DNA of 64,000 bases from Photobacterium profundum SS9. Its GTDB lineage: Bacteria; Pseudomonadota; Gammaproteobacteria; Enterobacterales; Vibrionaceae. The notes beneath the pieces were generated by a model. It was not told the DNA's origin and did no database searches. It saw nothing but the letters and a program-made list of their open reading frames with translations. The stretch is from positions 2,927,411 to 2,991,410 of the forward strand of contig NC_006370.1 of assembly GCF_000196255.1 (NCBI RefSeq), written 5' to 3'. Made by a program: the position numbers and the translations under genes. Of this stretch, positions 48,287 through 58,603 are shown in pieces; the first letter of the stretch is position 1; each line of letters begins with the position of its first letter.

Positions 48287-48730
48287 ATGGACGTTTCAAG
48301 GTGGGAAACACATACCCTGCTAGCAACGGAAGCCGAAAAAAGTAATAAACCAATGATGTCCATTATTCATTATCAACTTGCTTTAGCTGAATCTCAGCTG
48401 CTTGAACCGATTCATGGTACACGTGATGAGTTAGAAGATCTGCTTACCATTAAGGTAGTTTCATGCCATAACCTTGCCGATTTTTGGCGTAAGAATGGAG
48501 ACAATGATTATGAGCTCAAATATCTTCAGCTTGCATCTGAACAAGTGATGTTGCTGATCCCACAATGCCCAAGAAAAGAGTGTGATGCTTTTATTGAAAC
48601 CCTTGGGTGCTGCCGCTCAGCATTAATTGAATTTCTAAAACGTCATCCAAACCCTGTTATCGCAAAGCAACTCTCTCATATCAGTTCGAGCAACCAATGC
48701 GAACTAATTGCTAAGTTCCGCCTGCATTAA
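48287..48730 (+). CDS. DUF2753-type TPR-like protein
   Basis: A 147-residue soluble helical protein with TPR-like repeats (SIIHYQLALAESQLL, LKYLQLASEQVMLLI) and several Cys. It resembles Vibrionaceae DUF2753 proteins by overall pattern. Role unknown. It lies between sod and motY and is convergent with motY. Confidence 0.75.
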   Translation: MDVSRWETHTLLATEAEKSNKPMMSIIHYQLALAESQLLEPIHGTRDELEDLLTIKVVSCHNLADFWRKNGDNDYELKYLQLASEQVMLLIPQCPRKECDAFIETLGCCRSALIEFLKRHPNPVIAKQLSHISSSNQCELIAKFRLH

Positions 48731-48764
48731 TACCAACTTTAGTACCTGTTCATTCTTGCTGGTT

Positions 48765-48801
48765 AAAAAAAGAGTTTCGCGTCATACACACGAAACTCTT
48801 T
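48765..48801 (-). terminator. Terminator of motY
   Basis: AAAGAGTTTCG/CGAAACTCTTT with an 11-base loop; T run on the minus strand. It also covers the convergent upstream gene. Confidence 0.85.
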
Positions 48802-48842
48802 CTACTATCGTCAATAAGCCACCAGCTGTAGTGAAATACGTA

Positions 48843-49733
48843 TTAAATAATTGTTCTACCCAGCGAGATAACAACACGACGGTTTTTATTACGCCCTATT
48901 GGGGTATCATTATCGGCAATTGGACGACGCTTACCATACGCTTCTACTTGAATACGGTTTTTAGGTAGCCCTAGCGACATAAAGTATTCTTCCAGTTTCT
49001 TTGCACGACGTTCAGATAAACTCTGATTCACGTTGGTACCCCCAGTCGAATCACTGTAGGTTGCCAGCAACACTAAATCAATATCATCACTGTAACGCAC
49101 AAAGTCTGTAATTTGAGCTAAACGCCGCTGAGAAGGTTTATTCAATTCATCGTTATCCATATCATAATGCAAGACAGTAAAAGCGATATCTTCAAAGCTA
49201 TATGGAAGCAGGTTATCTAGACAGACGCTAAATTGCTGATATGGCGCTTGAAAAGACACCGCAGAAAGCCCTACTTCAATCATTTTATCTCGATGCTGCC
49301 AATCGTTATAACTGAACGTAGGATAACGCCCACTTTCAAGCTCAGATAACATTGCCCACGCCATTTGACCACCAACGTAACCATCAAACTGCTTAAAAAA
49401 TTGGATCTGCGTTATCGGTTCAGCCGCTTCACCCGGCATCCAACGCGCAGGCATTGACACTAAATTAACATTGCGTGTTTCACCCATAGGGCGGCGCATT
49501 TTAAGTTCAAAATCTAAATTGATTTTTTTCCCCGCCTTTGACGTGAATTGAGCCTCTCCATAACTTGGAATAGCATGAATCATACGGCATTCAAGTGGCG
49601 TATCGACTGCAACTTTCCAGCTTGACTGGGCTGGTGTTGCTACATATTGTTTAGCAGCCATGACTGACGGGCTTAATACTAAGCACGTTAAAACAGAAGC
49701 ATTTAAACAAACAATTTTAAAAAATGTATTCAT
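48843..49733 (-). CDS. motY: Sodium-type flagellar T-ring protein MotY
   Basis: A 296-residue protein with a signal peptide (ending VMAA) and a C-terminal OmpA-like peptidoglycan-binding domain ([25 protein letters not shown]). The N-terminal domain ([11 protein letters not shown]..., [16 protein letters not shown]) is that of MotY, which with MotX forms the T ring around the polar sodium motor. MotY is characteristic of Vibrionaceae and relatives. Confidence 0.95.
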   Translation of the reverse strand: MNTFFKIVCLNASVLTCLVLSPSVMAAKQYVATPAQSSWKVAVDTPLECRMIHAIPSYGEAQFTSKAGKKINLDFELKMRRPMGETRNVNLVSMPARWMPGEAAEPITQIQFFKQFDGYVGGQMAWAMLSELESGRYPTFSYNDWQHRDKMIEVGLSAVSFQAPYQQFSVCLDNLLPYSFEDIAFTVLHYDMDNDELNKPSQRRLAQITDFVRYSDDIDLVLLATYSDSTGGTNVNQSLSERRAKKLEEYFMSLGLPKNRIQVEAYGKRRPIADNDTPIGRNKNRRVVISLGRTII

Positions 49734-49902
49734 GCTTTTCCAAATCTAACAACGGGGCTTTTCGCTACTCCCTATTGTATCGAATTTAATTCAAAAATCT
49801 TTAGCCGATCATCGTGAGATCATGAACATTTGTAGCCAGAAGGTTTAGCTAGACTTCTGAATCTGACATAATGCCAGCCTCTTTTTTATCGACAGCAGTG
49901 TT

Positions 49903-50574
49903 ATGAGCGAACAAAACGAACTAAATACATTAAAAAGTCGCTTCCGCGGCTACTTTCCCGTAGTCATTGACGTTGAAACTGCCGGCTTTAATGCCAAAAC
50001 GGATGCCCTACTTGAGATCTGTGCCGTTACATTACAAATGGACGAAGATGGTTGGTTAAAACCGGCTTCGACCATTCATTTTCATGTAGCCCCCTTTGAA
50101 GGCGCAGTTTTACATAAAGAAGCATTAGAATTTAATGGCATTCGTGACCCGTTCAGCCCATTACGTGGCGCTGTGTCTGAAGAAACGGCATTAAAAGAAA
50201 TCTATAAGCAAATACGTAAAGAACAAAAAACGGCTGATTGCTCACGTGCAATCATGGTCGCGCATAATGCTAACTTCGATCATAGCTTTGTAATGGAAGC
50301 CTCAGAGCGTGCCCGTCTAAAACGCAACCCTTTCCACCCCTTTGCCACTTTCGATACTGCCGCATTGAGTGGTTTAGCGTTCGGTCAAACCGTTTTAGCA
50401 AAAGCATGTAAAACGGCCGGAATCGCATTTGATAACAAAGAAGCACACTCTGCCCTCTATGATACCGAGCGAACAGCAGAACTGTTTTGTGAGATTGTTA
50501 ACAAATGGAAGAAATTAGGCGGATGGCCGCTTTTTGAATCTCAAACAGAAGAAATCGATAAGTCTCAAAATTAA
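49903..50574 (+). CDS. rnt: Ribonuclease T
   Basis: A 223-residue DEDD exonuclease that trims tRNA and other RNA 3' ends. Catalytic blocks are VIDVETAGF (D-x-E), [10 protein letters not shown] (D), and [13 protein letters not shown] (H...D). Residues in KSRFRGYFP at the start are typical of RNase T. A terminator follows. Confidence 0.97.
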   Translation: MSEQNELNTLKSRFRGYFPVVIDVETAGFNAKTDALLEICAVTLQMDEDGWLKPASTIHFHVAPFEGAVLHKEALEFNGIRDPFSPLRGAVSEETALKEIYKQIRKEQKTADCSRAIMVAHNANFDHSFVMEASERARLKRNPFHPFATFDTAALSGLAFGQTVLAKACKTAGIAFDNKEAHSALYDTERTAELFCEIVNKWKKLGGWPLFESQTEEIDKSQN

Positions 50575-50603
50575 AACAACCAAAACTCATCAGACCTCCT
50601 ATG

Positions 50604-50626
50604 AGCCCAGCACTGCTGGGCTTTTA
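50604..50626 (+). terminator. Terminator after rnt
   Basis: AGCCCAGCA-CTGC-TGGGCT then TTTT. Confidence 0.85.
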
Positions 50627-51008
50627 GATCTACCTTTCTAAACGCCCGTTTTATTTAAAACGGTTGTTTTAAACGCAACTTAATTGAATACTGCTCAATT
50701 AGCCATCAATATCAAAAACAATGATTTACACTGGGTTAACATTTAAAACTTTCCTCTTTATACTCCATAACTGTGTTTCATATTGTTTCAGACAATTCCC
50801 ATGAGAGACTAATCGCGCAAGCATAATCACTTTGCATCATATGGATATGACGCATCTATACCTAGATAGCATCCTTTCCTTTCAGCGCGCCTAACATGGC
50901 TCTGTTTATCTGAACATTGTTGAAACTCAATAAAATTGAACTGTTTTTCCTTCATGGAATGAAGAACAAGAAGCTAAATAAAGAAGCAAATAAAGAGGCA
51001 AAATAATA
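50627..51008. other. AT-rich promoter region of the fadL-like gene
   Basis: No ORF, RNA or strong repeat is seen in this 380-bp spacer. It must contain the promoter of the porin; no FadR-type palindrome was recognised. Confidence 0.5.
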
Positions 51009-52256
51009 ATGTCCAAAAATATAAAATTCAGTGCTATTGCCGTAACAGCCGCTTTCATGTCACTTAATGTAAATGCAGCGGGCTTCCAAGTTAATGAACA
51101 CTCTGCATCTGGCCTTGGCCGAGCATTCGCAGGTGATGCTGCTATTGCCGATAACGCCGCCGTACTTTCACGTAACCCCGCCGCAATGACCCTTTTCAAA
51201 ACAGCTGAAATTTCAGGCGGATTCAGTATTGTTGACCCTAGTATTGATGTTGAAGATAAAAGCTTTGGCCAAACAGCTAAAGATGTAGCGCCCGTCGCTT
51301 TTGTACCAGCAGGTTACTACATTCAACCAATCAATGACCGCTTTGCTGTTGGCTTGGCACTCTTTTCCAACTATGGCGTGACCACCGAGTATCCAGCCGA
51401 TTTTAATGCGGGATCTTCCGCCGGTGAAACATCACTGATTACCGTTAACTTCAACCCAAACATCGCTTACCGTATCAATGACAATTTCAGTATTGGGGGT
51501 GGCGTAAGCTTGGTGTATGGCGAGGCCGAATTAAACCGTCACCTTGGCTCTCTTTCTGCTGCAGTTCCTGACTCTAGCCCCAGTGATAAAACAATCACCA
51601 TGAAAGGGGATACCTTTGATTGGGGTTGGAACATTGGTGCGTTATACGAATACAACGAAAACAACCGTTTCGGTCTTAGCTACCGTTCACAAGTCGACCT
51701 CGACTTTGAAGGTGACTTCACTGACTACCTTGGTGCCATCACTGGTACACCCAATAACACCATAACCGGTAAGCTGCCGGTAGTATTACCCGCCATTGCT
51801 GAGTTCTCAGGCTTCCACCAGTTAAACAATCAATGGGCCGTGCACTACAGCGTTCAATGGACGCAATACAGCAAATTTGAAGAATTAAAAGCAACAAGTA
51901 ACGAATGTTCACCAGGTTACAACGGGGAATCAGGCACTTGTTTGCTAAAAGAAGAAGATTACGACGACAGTTTCCGCTATGCATTAGGTGCTACATACAC
52001 CATCAATACAACATGGGCAGTACGTGCTGGTTTTGCGTTTGACGAACAAGCCGGTCAAGCAACCTTAAGTATTCCTGATACCGACCGTTACTGGTATTCA
52101 GCAGGAGCTACTTACACCTACAACCAAAATATGTCATTTGATCTCGGCCTGACTTATCTATACGGAAAAGAAGGCACCTTCGAAGAAGATGGCAGCACTT
52201 TCACTTCATCCGGTGGCGCCATTATTAGTGCCGCACAAATGAACTACACATTCTAG
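51009..52256 (+). CDS. FadL-family outer-membrane long-chain fatty-acid porin
   Basis: A 415-residue outer-membrane barrel. The signal peptide ends NVNAA, then AGFQVNEHSASGLGRAFAGDAAIADNAAVLSRNPAAM is the FadL hatch domain with the NPA motif. The last residue is Phe (MNYTF), as needed for barrel assembly. FadL takes up long-chain fatty acids. It lies 53 bp before a VolA-like lipase on the same strand, a pairing known in Vibrio where VolA releases fatty acid that FadL imports. Confidence 0.93.
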   Translation: MSKNIKFSAIAVTAAFMSLNVNAAGFQVNEHSASGLGRAFAGDAAIADNAAVLSRNPAAMTLFKTAEISGGFSIVDPSIDVEDKSFGQTAKDVAPVAFVPAGYYIQPINDRFAVGLALFSNYGVTTEYPADFNAGSSAGETSLITVNFNPNIAYRINDNFSIGGGVSLVYGEAELNRHLGSLSAAVPDSSPSDKTITMKGDTFDWGWNIGALYEYNENNRFGLSYRSQVDLDFEGDFTDYLGAITGTPNNTITGKLPVVLPAIAEFSGFHQLNNQWAVHYSVQWTQYSKFEELKATSNECSPGYNGESGTCLLKEEDYDDSFRYALGATYTINTTWAVRAGFAFDEQAGQATLSIPDTDRYWYSAGATYTYNQNMSFDLGLTYLYGKEGTFEEDGSTFTSSGGAIISAAQMNYTF

Positions 52257-52309
52257 AAATTTATTGGTGTAAATACACCATCAGATGATTTGAAAGAAAG
52301 GATTCCAGT

Positions 52310-54694
52310 ATGAATAAGAATTTATTAGCGTTATTAATTGCTTCAAGTTTGGGGCTATATGGCTGTGGTGATGAAAGTAGTCTAGAGGGTAAAGCGACCA
52401 TTGACCCTGATATTGAAAAAAGTTTAAAAGCCGAAACAAAGATCAATTTTGATTTACTTTCCACTAAAAAAGAAGTGGTAACACCTTCATTTTTAGCTGT
52501 TGATAGTTATGATGGTACGCTCGCCACAGACGGTAGTAATCTACTCAGCAATGAAAAACCTGACCCTGCTTATTCAACGAATATCGCAGATCCTAAAATT
52601 GCATTAGGTAAAAATGATGGCTGGGGAACGCTTGAACCCATCACCATCGAATTCAAGGGCAAAGCATTAACTGAAAGCCCCGACCCAAAAAGCTTTGTTA
52701 TTATTGAGTCTTTTAACCCGACCTCTCAAACAGATACAACCACACCTGCGGCCCTTACTTATGGCACCGACTATATAGTAACAACGGCAGGACAATCACT
52801 AATTGTATCATTGTTAAAACCATTAAAAGCAAACAGTAATTACATGTTTGCTGTCACGGATGCCTTACTGGATGAAAGTAATAATTCTGTTGGTACTTCT
52901 AATAGTTATGCCGTACTTAAAGTCTCTAATCCACCGCCATCAGAAGCGCTTATACCGGCCCAAAAAATTATTCATGCGACCGAGAAGACAATAGAAGCAA
53001 CTACAGGCACTCTACAAAAAGATATTGTTTATTCTACCTGGTTTACAACAGCATCTGCTGGTGACGATCTATACGCAGCCAAAGCAGCGATCGCATTGTC
53101 CGTAGGTAGTGTTGTTGAGACAGGAAATGCCAGCGCTATCTGGGGTACAGATATTGATACGCAGGGGATGTTTAGCTTTGTCAAACCAGAACTAGATGCT
53201 AGTTATACAATGCCAGGAGTTACAAAGTACACAGGCACAGTAAAACTGCCTTACTTCTTGGCATCAAATGAGGATTTAACAGCTCTTCTTTCTCAACCGT
53301 GGCAAAGTGCCACTCCAAGTTTGGCCAAAATCTTAAACGTAATTAACCGTAATGATGCCACCAGTGCAATTTTATTGGCTCAATTAACAAGTAATGATAT
53401 TGGAATAACACCAGATCAATTAACAACTCTCGTTAACGATCCTAGCGACAATGCCACTAAACTGGCTGTTATTCAAAAGTTGATTAACAAGAAGCTATAT
53501 CTAGATGAAGCCAAAACACAACAGCTTGATGCAGAACGTATAGTCACCAAATACAGCCCAGCACCTCAATTACGTTCAGTCGCAGATGTACCATATAACT
53601 TATATATGCCAGACCCATCAAACTGTAGCGATGTAAATAATATTCCAGTAAATATTTTTGGCCATGGCTTTACAAGTGATAATAACAGCGCTGATTATTA
53701 TGCAGGAAAAACCCTTGATACAAACTGTCAGGCGCTCATTGCAATAGATTTACCATTGCATGGTGAACGGTGGGATCCTGCTTTCAATGAAAAGATTACA
53801 CAAGAAATTGCTTATATGAATCTCGCAGTATTACCTGTTGCACGTGATAATATTCGACAATCTGTCGCTGACCAAATGAGTTTACGCGCCTCTCTGGGAG
53901 TTATGTTTGGAGCAAAAGATAAATTTACTCAAGCAGGAATCGAACCCACATATGGTGAATTAAGTAAACTATCCCTTATCAATAACGGTAAACCTGGTGT
54001 CGGTTATGTTGGTATTTCCTTAGGTGGAATTGTGGGTATTGGTTATACCGCAACCATGAATAAACCAGTACTTGATGATCTAGCGACTGAAGCAGGGTTA
54101 TTCAGTATTACTCGAAGCCACTTTGACGTTCCTGGTGGTGGCATTGCTTACTTCCTATTTAACTCAGAAGCATTTAGTGGCACCATCAAAGCAGCATTGA
54201 AAGCAAGTGATGGCTATACGGCCTTTAAAGCGAGTACATGTAGTGAGCTAGATGATGCTAGTTGTGACAGTGTATTCTTTAATACCTTTGCTTATGCAGC
54301 GCAATCGGTATTAGATACAACAGATCCAGCCAACTTGCTAGGTAGTATACAAACACCTGTTTATCTATCGATGGCACAAGGCGATACCGTAATTCCTAAT
54401 GGACCATTTTTAGCACAAGAAGATGTTCTAAAATCAGCAGTCGCCGGTACTATTCCGATGATAGTTAACAACAGTTACGAAATTCTGTCAGGACCACCAA
54501 CTGAAGATAATAACAGAAGTGCTGCACTATATAAAAAGGAATACAGTTTCCATGGTGCATTAGCAACACCACCATTAGGCCCTCTAGCTCCACTAGCCGA
54601 TGCTATTGGTGACATGCAAGCTAATTCAATTTCATTCTTAAGTACAGGAACCCTACCGATGAGTAAGCCTGAACTTATTTATCAAATTAACTAG
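52310..54694 (+). CDS. Surface lipoprotein lysophospholipase/lipase, VolA-like
   Basis: A 794-residue lipoprotein: signal with lipobox LYGC at residues 16-19, followed by GDESS. A Pla-1/cef-type N-terminal region precedes an alpha/beta-hydrolase domain with nucleophile elbow GYVGISLGGIVGIG and oxyanion block NIFGHGFT. VolA of V. cholerae is a surface-exposed lysophospholipase A encoded next to fadL; size, lipobox and neighbour all agree. Likely role: release fatty acids from lysophospholipids for import. Substrate not proven. Confidence 0.9.
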   Translation: MNKNLLALLIASSLGLYGCGDESSLEGKATIDPDIEKSLKAETKINFDLLSTKKEVVTPSFLAVDSYDGTLATDGSNLLSNEKPDPAYSTNIADPKIALGKNDGWGTLEPITIEFKGKALTESPDPKSFVIIESFNPTSQTDTTTPAALTYGTDYIVTTAGQSLIVSLLKPLKANSNYMFAVTDALLDESNNSVGTSNSYAVLKVSNPPPSEALIPAQKIIHATEKTIEATTGTLQKDIVYSTWFTTASAGDDLYAAKAAIALSVGSVVETGNASAIWGTDIDTQGMFSFVKPELDASYTMPGVTKYTGTVKLPYFLASNEDLTALLSQPWQSATPSLAKILNVINRNDATSAILLAQLTSNDIGITPDQLTTLVNDPSDNATKLAVIQKLINKKLYLDEAKTQQLDAERIVTKYSPAPQLRSVADVPYNLYMPDPSNCSDVNNIPVNIFGHGFTSDNNSADYYAGKTLDTNCQALIAIDLPLHGERWDPAFNEKITQEIAYMNLAVLPVARDNIRQSVADQMSLRASLGVMFGAKDKFTQAGIEPTYGELSKLSLINNGKPGVGYVGISLGGIVGIGYTATMNKPVLDDLATEAGLFSITRSHFDVPGGGIAYFLFNSEAFSGTIKAALKASDGYTAFKASTCSELDDASCDSVFFNTFAYAAQSVLDTTDPANLLGSIQTPVYLSMAQGDTVIPNGPFLAQEDVLKSAVAGTIPMIVNNSYEILSGPPTEDNNRSAALYKKEYSFHGALATPPLGPLAPLADAIGDMQANSISFLSTGTLPMSKPELIYQIN

Positions 54695-54723
54695 AATGAA
54701 TCATTTATAGTTTCTATGCATAG

Positions 54724-54759
54724 AAAAGCGGATGTTGTACTTACAACATCCGCTTTTTA
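54724..54759 (+). terminator. Terminator after the VolA-like gene
   Basis: A 15-bp stem AAAGCGGATGTTGT/ACAACATCCGCTTT followed by TTTATT; near-perfect and shared by the convergent peroxiredoxin gene. Confidence 0.95.
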
Positions 54760-54789
54760 TTGTTTAAAGAATAGCTTTCAGACTATTCC

Positions 54790-55395
54790 TTACAAATCGT
54801 CGGTGTGCTCTGATAAGTATGCCGCAACACCTGCTGGTGATGCATCCATACCTTCTTTGCCTTTTTCCCACTGTGCTGGGCACACTTCACCATGTTCTTC
54901 ATGGAATTGAAGCGCATCAACCATGCGTAGCATTTCGTCAATATTACGACCCAGCGGTAAGTCATTCACCACTTGGTGACGAACCATACCTTCTTTATCG
55001 ATCAAGAATGAACCACGGAACGCAACGCCCGCTTCAGGATGTTCAACATCGTAAGCTTTGCAAATCTCATGCTTGGTATCTGCTATTAATGGGTACTGTA
55101 CTTCGCCAATGCCACCATCTTCCACCAGCGTATTACGCCATGCGTTATGCGAAAACTGAGAATCGATAGAGATGCCGATAACCTCGACACCTTTGCTTTG
55201 AAAATCAGCATAACGCTTATCAAAGGCAATCAATTCTGATGGGCATACAAACGTGAAATCTAACGGGTAGAAGAAAATAACCGCGGCTTTACCTTTGATA
55301 TTTTCAAACAAGTTGTAGCTATCAACAATTTCGCCATTACCAAGCACTGCAGCTGCAGTAAAATCAGGTGCCGGGCGGCCTACTAATACACTCAT
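54790..55395 (-). CDS. Typical 2-Cys peroxiredoxin
   Basis: A 201-residue AhpC/Prx1-type peroxidase. The peroxidatic Cys is in YPLDFTFVCPSELIAFD and the resolving Cys in EVCPAQWEKG near the C-terminus, with a GG[L]G-type segment absent-or-replaced by DGGIGEVQYPL. It reduces H2O2 and organic peroxides in the cytoplasm, recycled by thioredoxin or AhpF; no ahpF is adjacent. I start at the ATG 55395, which follows GGAG; a four-residue longer start at 55407 is also open. Confidence 0.95.
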   Translation of the reverse strand: MSVLVGRPAPDFTAAAVLGNGEIVDSYNLFENIKGKAAVIFFYPLDFTFVCPSELIAFDKRYADFQSKGVEVIGISIDSQFSHNAWRNTLVEDGGIGEVQYPLIADTKHEICKAYDVEHPEAGVAFRGSFLIDKEGMVRHQVVNDLPLGRNIDEMLRMVDALQFHEEHGEVCPAQWEKGKEGMDASPAGVAAYLSEHTDDL

Positions 55396-55685
55396 GGTTA
55401 ACTCCATTAACTTTTAACGTTGAAATCGACAGTAACATTCTGTTCTGCCTACCAATACAGTAAATCTCAGTATAGCGTCGTGAAGATGACAAGACTAAGA
55501 CACTTGGCACAATGCCAATAAAATCCCGTACGAGTATCAACTTTTACTCGACATGTGAGAAAATTCCAGCAAACTGATTGTTTTTGAGTAGAACAGCTCA
55601 AAATATAATAAAAAAATGAGAAAAATAATTATGTACATCACATAATTAACAATTCTCTGCTTCTCACCTATGACATAACACAACG

Positions 55686-57023
55686 ATGGATCTTAGTTTT
55701 ATGAACCCTGTAGTAATTTCGGTATGCGTCATGCTTTTACTCGCGCTAATGCGGGTTAATGTAGTAGTTGCGCTTACCTTTAGTGCCATAATCGGTGGCT
55801 TGATTGGCGGCATGCCACTAACAGAGGCAGTCTCTGCATTTGAAAGCGGCTTAGGTGGCGGTGCAACGACTGCATTAAGTTACGCAATGCTTGGTACTTT
55901 TGCTGTCGCTATTTCCCGCTCTGGTATTACTGATGTATTGGCTCAAAAAGTCATTAAACGCATTAGTGGGCATGAAAATGCAGCAGCAGCAACTGGCGTC
56001 AAATATAGCGTTCTTATCATTTTAGTTTTACTGGCTATCTCTTCTCAGAACGTTATTCCGGTGCATATCGCGTTTATTCCGATTGTTATTCCGCCGCTAC
56101 TGCATGTTTTTGCTAAGTTAAAATTAGACCGTCGTTTAATCGCATGTGTACTAACGTTTGGTTTAGTAACACCTTATATGGTTCTACCCGTTGGCTTTGG
56201 CGGTATCTTCCTTAACAACATTTTGTTGAAGAACCTGCATGATAACGGGCTAGATGTAACAGCAAGCCAAGTACCAATGGCGATGCTTTTACCCGCCGCT
56301 GGTATGATTTTAGGCCTACTTTTGGCGACGTTTGTCACTTACCGTAAGCCACGCGAGTATTCTGAAGAAAAAATTCTAGCCAACGAACCTGAACACAAAG
56401 AAATTAACCTGCGCCATGTCTATATCGCGGTAGTCGCTATTTTTGCTGCACTAGGTGCTCAGCTATATAGCGGGTCGATGATTATTGGTGGTCTTGCTGG
56501 TTTCATGGTGTTCACATTTGGTGGCGTAATTAAGTGGAAAGAAACGCATGATGTGTTCACTAAAGGTGTACACATGATGGCAATGATCGGCTTTATCATG
56601 ATTGCAGCTGCTGGCTTTGCTTCAGTAATGAAAGCAACAGGTGGTGTTGAAACACTGGTTAGTTCTCTTGCTAACGTTATTGGTGATAACAAACCGCTAG
56701 CGGCATTATTGATGCTGGTTGTTGGCCTGTTTGTGACGATGGGCATTGGTTCTTCGTTCTCAACTATCCCTATTCTTGCCACGATTTATGTTCCTTTGTG
56801 CCTAACCTTTGGTTTCTCACCAATGGCGACAATCGCACTTGTCGGTACAGCGGCAGCGTTAGGTGATGCGGGGTCACCGGCATCTGACTCAACGTTAGGG
56901 CCAACAGCGGGTTTGAATGCTGATGGTCAGCACGAACACGTCTGGGAAACAGTGGTTCCAACTTTCCTACACTACAACCTGCCACTTATCGCATTTGGTT
57001 GGTTAGCATCAATGGTGCTATAG
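55686..57023 (+). CDS. Na+/H+ antiporter family transporter
   Basis: A 445-residue polytopic inner-membrane protein with about eleven hydrophobic segments. Motifs such as [23 protein letters not shown] and [26 protein letters not shown] are typical of the NhaC-like / YuiF group of the ion-transporter superfamily. Some members carry amino acids rather than sodium, so substrate is uncertain. It is monocistronic with a terminator. Confidence 0.88.
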   Translation: MDLSFMNPVVISVCVMLLLALMRVNVVVALTFSAIIGGLIGGMPLTEAVSAFESGLGGGATTALSYAMLGTFAVAISRSGITDVLAQKVIKRISGHENAAAATGVKYSVLIILVLLAISSQNVIPVHIAFIPIVIPPLLHVFAKLKLDRRLIACVLTFGLVTPYMVLPVGFGGIFLNNILLKNLHDNGLDVTASQVPMAMLLPAAGMILGLLLATFVTYRKPREYSEEKILANEPEHKEINLRHVYIAVVAIFAALGAQLYSGSMIIGGLAGFMVFTFGGVIKWKETHDVFTKGVHMMAMIGFIMIAAAGFASVMKATGGVETLVSSLANVIGDNKPLAALLMLVVGLFVTMGIGSSFSTIPILATIYVPLCLTFGFSPMATIALVGTAAALGDAGSPASDSTLGPTAGLNADGQHEHVWETVVPTFLHYNLPLIAFGWLASMVL

Positions 57024-57087
57024 CCTTTCGTTAACCAAACATTGGTTAGATAGCATTGGTTAAATAACATTTACAAATTAACATCTG

Positions 57088-57116
57088 AATCCGTCCTTCT
57101 ATGGGCGGATTTTTTT
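57088..57116 (+). terminator. Terminator of the antiporter-family gene
   Basis: AATCCG/CGGATT with inner TCC/GGG pairing and seven T. Confidence 0.85.
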
Positions 57117-57253
57117 CATCTGTCGATTGTTAACCTTGCCTAGCCTATATCCCAACAAGTTCTCGCTGATACGATTAAAGCGATTACCCCCACTCACAGC
57201 GAATGCTATGTTTGGACGAGAGTTAATTGCAGGTAGCTAAACAGCCAGATACA

Positions 57254-57280
57254 ACAAAGCCCCGACCTGCGGGGCTTTGT
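57254..57280 (-). terminator. Terminator of grxD
   Basis: ACAAAGCCCC-GACCTGC-GGGGCTTTGT, a perfect 10-bp stem 39 bp past the grxD stop. Confidence 0.8.
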
Positions 57281-57318
57281 ATATATACCCACCTAAAAAA
57301 AGGAAGGTATATTAGCGC

Positions 57319-57660
57319 TTACTCAGCAGCAGCTTCGCCATCACGACGTACAGCAGCTTCTTTGATTAGCGGCTGAAGCTCACCTTTCTGGAACATTTCC
57401 AGAACGATATCACAACCACCAATTAGCTCACCTTCGATCCACAATTGTGGGAAAGTTGGCCATTGTGCGTAAACAGGTAGTTCTGCACGGATGTCTGGGT
57501 TTTGAAGAATATCTACGTAAGCAAACTTCTCACCACATGACATTAGCGCTTGTGACGTTTGAGATGAAAAACCACAGCTTGGTAGTTTTGGAGAGCCTTT
57601 CATGTACAACAGAATTGGGTTTTCTGAAATCTGCTGCTTAATCTTATCGATGGTTTCCAT
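57319..57660 (-). CDS. grxD: Monothiol glutaredoxin GrxD
   Basis: A 113-residue monothiol glutaredoxin with the CGFS active site at residues 29-32 (KLPSCGFSSQ), and the glutathione-binding WPTFPQLWIEGELIGGCDI block. It carries [2Fe-2S] clusters for iron-sulfur delivery. Divergent from sodB with 259 bp between. Confidence 0.97.
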   Translation of the reverse strand: METIDKIKQQISENPILLYMKGSPKLPSCGFSSQTSQALMSCGEKFAYVDILQNPDIRAELPVYAQWPTFPQLWIEGELIGGCDIVLEMFQKGELQPLIKEAAVRRDGEAAAE

Positions 57661-57747
57661 AGCTTCCTCTTACGACAATTTGCTTATATAGGGTCTTATA
57701 ACAGTCACATTCTACTTTGTCACGGACTGGAAAAAAACGCCTATTAT

Positions 57748-57766
57748 ATGTAAGGATATATTACAT
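57748..57766. promoter_or_regulatory. Inverted repeat between grxD and sodB
   Basis: ATGTAA-GGATATA-TTACAT lies about 90 bp upstream of grxD and 150 bp upstream of sodB. It could be an operator for a redox or iron regulator; no firm match. Confidence 0.35.
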
Positions 57767-57919
57767 GACGATTTTTCGTGTTTAGGGCTTTTAATAAAGT
57801 AAAAACTTGCTAAAATAAAACGCGTCAGTTTAAAAAAATAATGCGGGTTCGTTTGAAGCCTGCCGGAAGCAATGTCGAGGGCTTGTCCCTCTCAAATATA
57901 CCAAATGGAGAATTGAGCA

Positions 57920-58504
57920 ATGGCATTTGAATTACCAGCTCTACCGTACGCAATCAACGCTCTTGAGCCACATATCTCTCAAGAAACGCTAGAATACCAC
58001 CACGGTAAGCACCACAACACTTACGTTGTTAAGCTAAACGGCCTTGTTGAAGGTACTGATCTAGCAGAGAAGTCTCTTGAAGAAATCATCAAGACTTCAA
58101 CTGGTGGTGTATTTAACAACGCAGCTCAGATCTGGAACCACACGTTCTACTGGCACAGCCTAAGCCCTAACGCTGGCGGCGAACCAACGGGTGAAGTAGC
58201 AGACGCTATCGCTAAAGCATTCGGTTCTTTCGAAGAATTCAAAGCGAAATTCACTGATTCAGCAATCAACAACTTCGGTTCTTCTTGGACTTGGCTTGTT
58301 AAGAACGCTGACGGCTCTCTAGCAATCGTAAATACATCTAACGCTGGTACTCCAATCACAGAAGAAGGTGTTACTCCTCTTCTTACTGTTGATCTGTGGG
58401 AACACGCTTACTACATCGATTTCCGTAACGTTCGTCCTGATTACATGGCTGCTTTCTGGTCACTAGTAAACTGGGAATTCGTAGCGAAGAACCTAGCGGC
58501 ATAA
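57920..58504 (+). CDS. sodB: Iron superoxide dismutase SodB
   Basis: A 194-residue Fe-type SOD with metal ligands in EYHHGKHHNTYV, AAQIWNHTFYWHSLSPN and DLWEHAYYID. The AAQ-x-WNHTFYW motif is typical of FeSOD. Codon use is strongly biased, as for an abundant protein. Cytoplasmic. It is about 10 kb from the Mn-like SOD in this window. Confidence 0.98.
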   Translation: MAFELPALPYAINALEPHISQETLEYHHGKHHNTYVVKLNGLVEGTDLAEKSLEEIIKTSTGGVFNNAAQIWNHTFYWHSLSPNAGGEPTGEVADAIAKAFGSFEEFKAKFTDSAINNFGSSWTWLVKNADGSLAIVNTSNAGTPITEEGVTPLLTVDLWEHAYYIDFRNVRPDYMAAFWSLVNWEFVAKNLAA

Positions 58505-58537
58505 TCTCGCTTCATTGCAGATCAATGTATAACAAAA

Positions 58538-58561
58538 ACGCCTGCAAATGCAGGCGTTTTT
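58538..58561. terminator. Bidirectional terminator between sodB and asd
   Basis: AAAAACGCCTG-CAAATG-CAGGCGTTTTT between convergent genes. Confidence 0.9.
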
Positions 58562-58603
58562 ATTAAGATAGACTTAAGTTACCTCAATATCTTTTGTTTC
58601 GTA

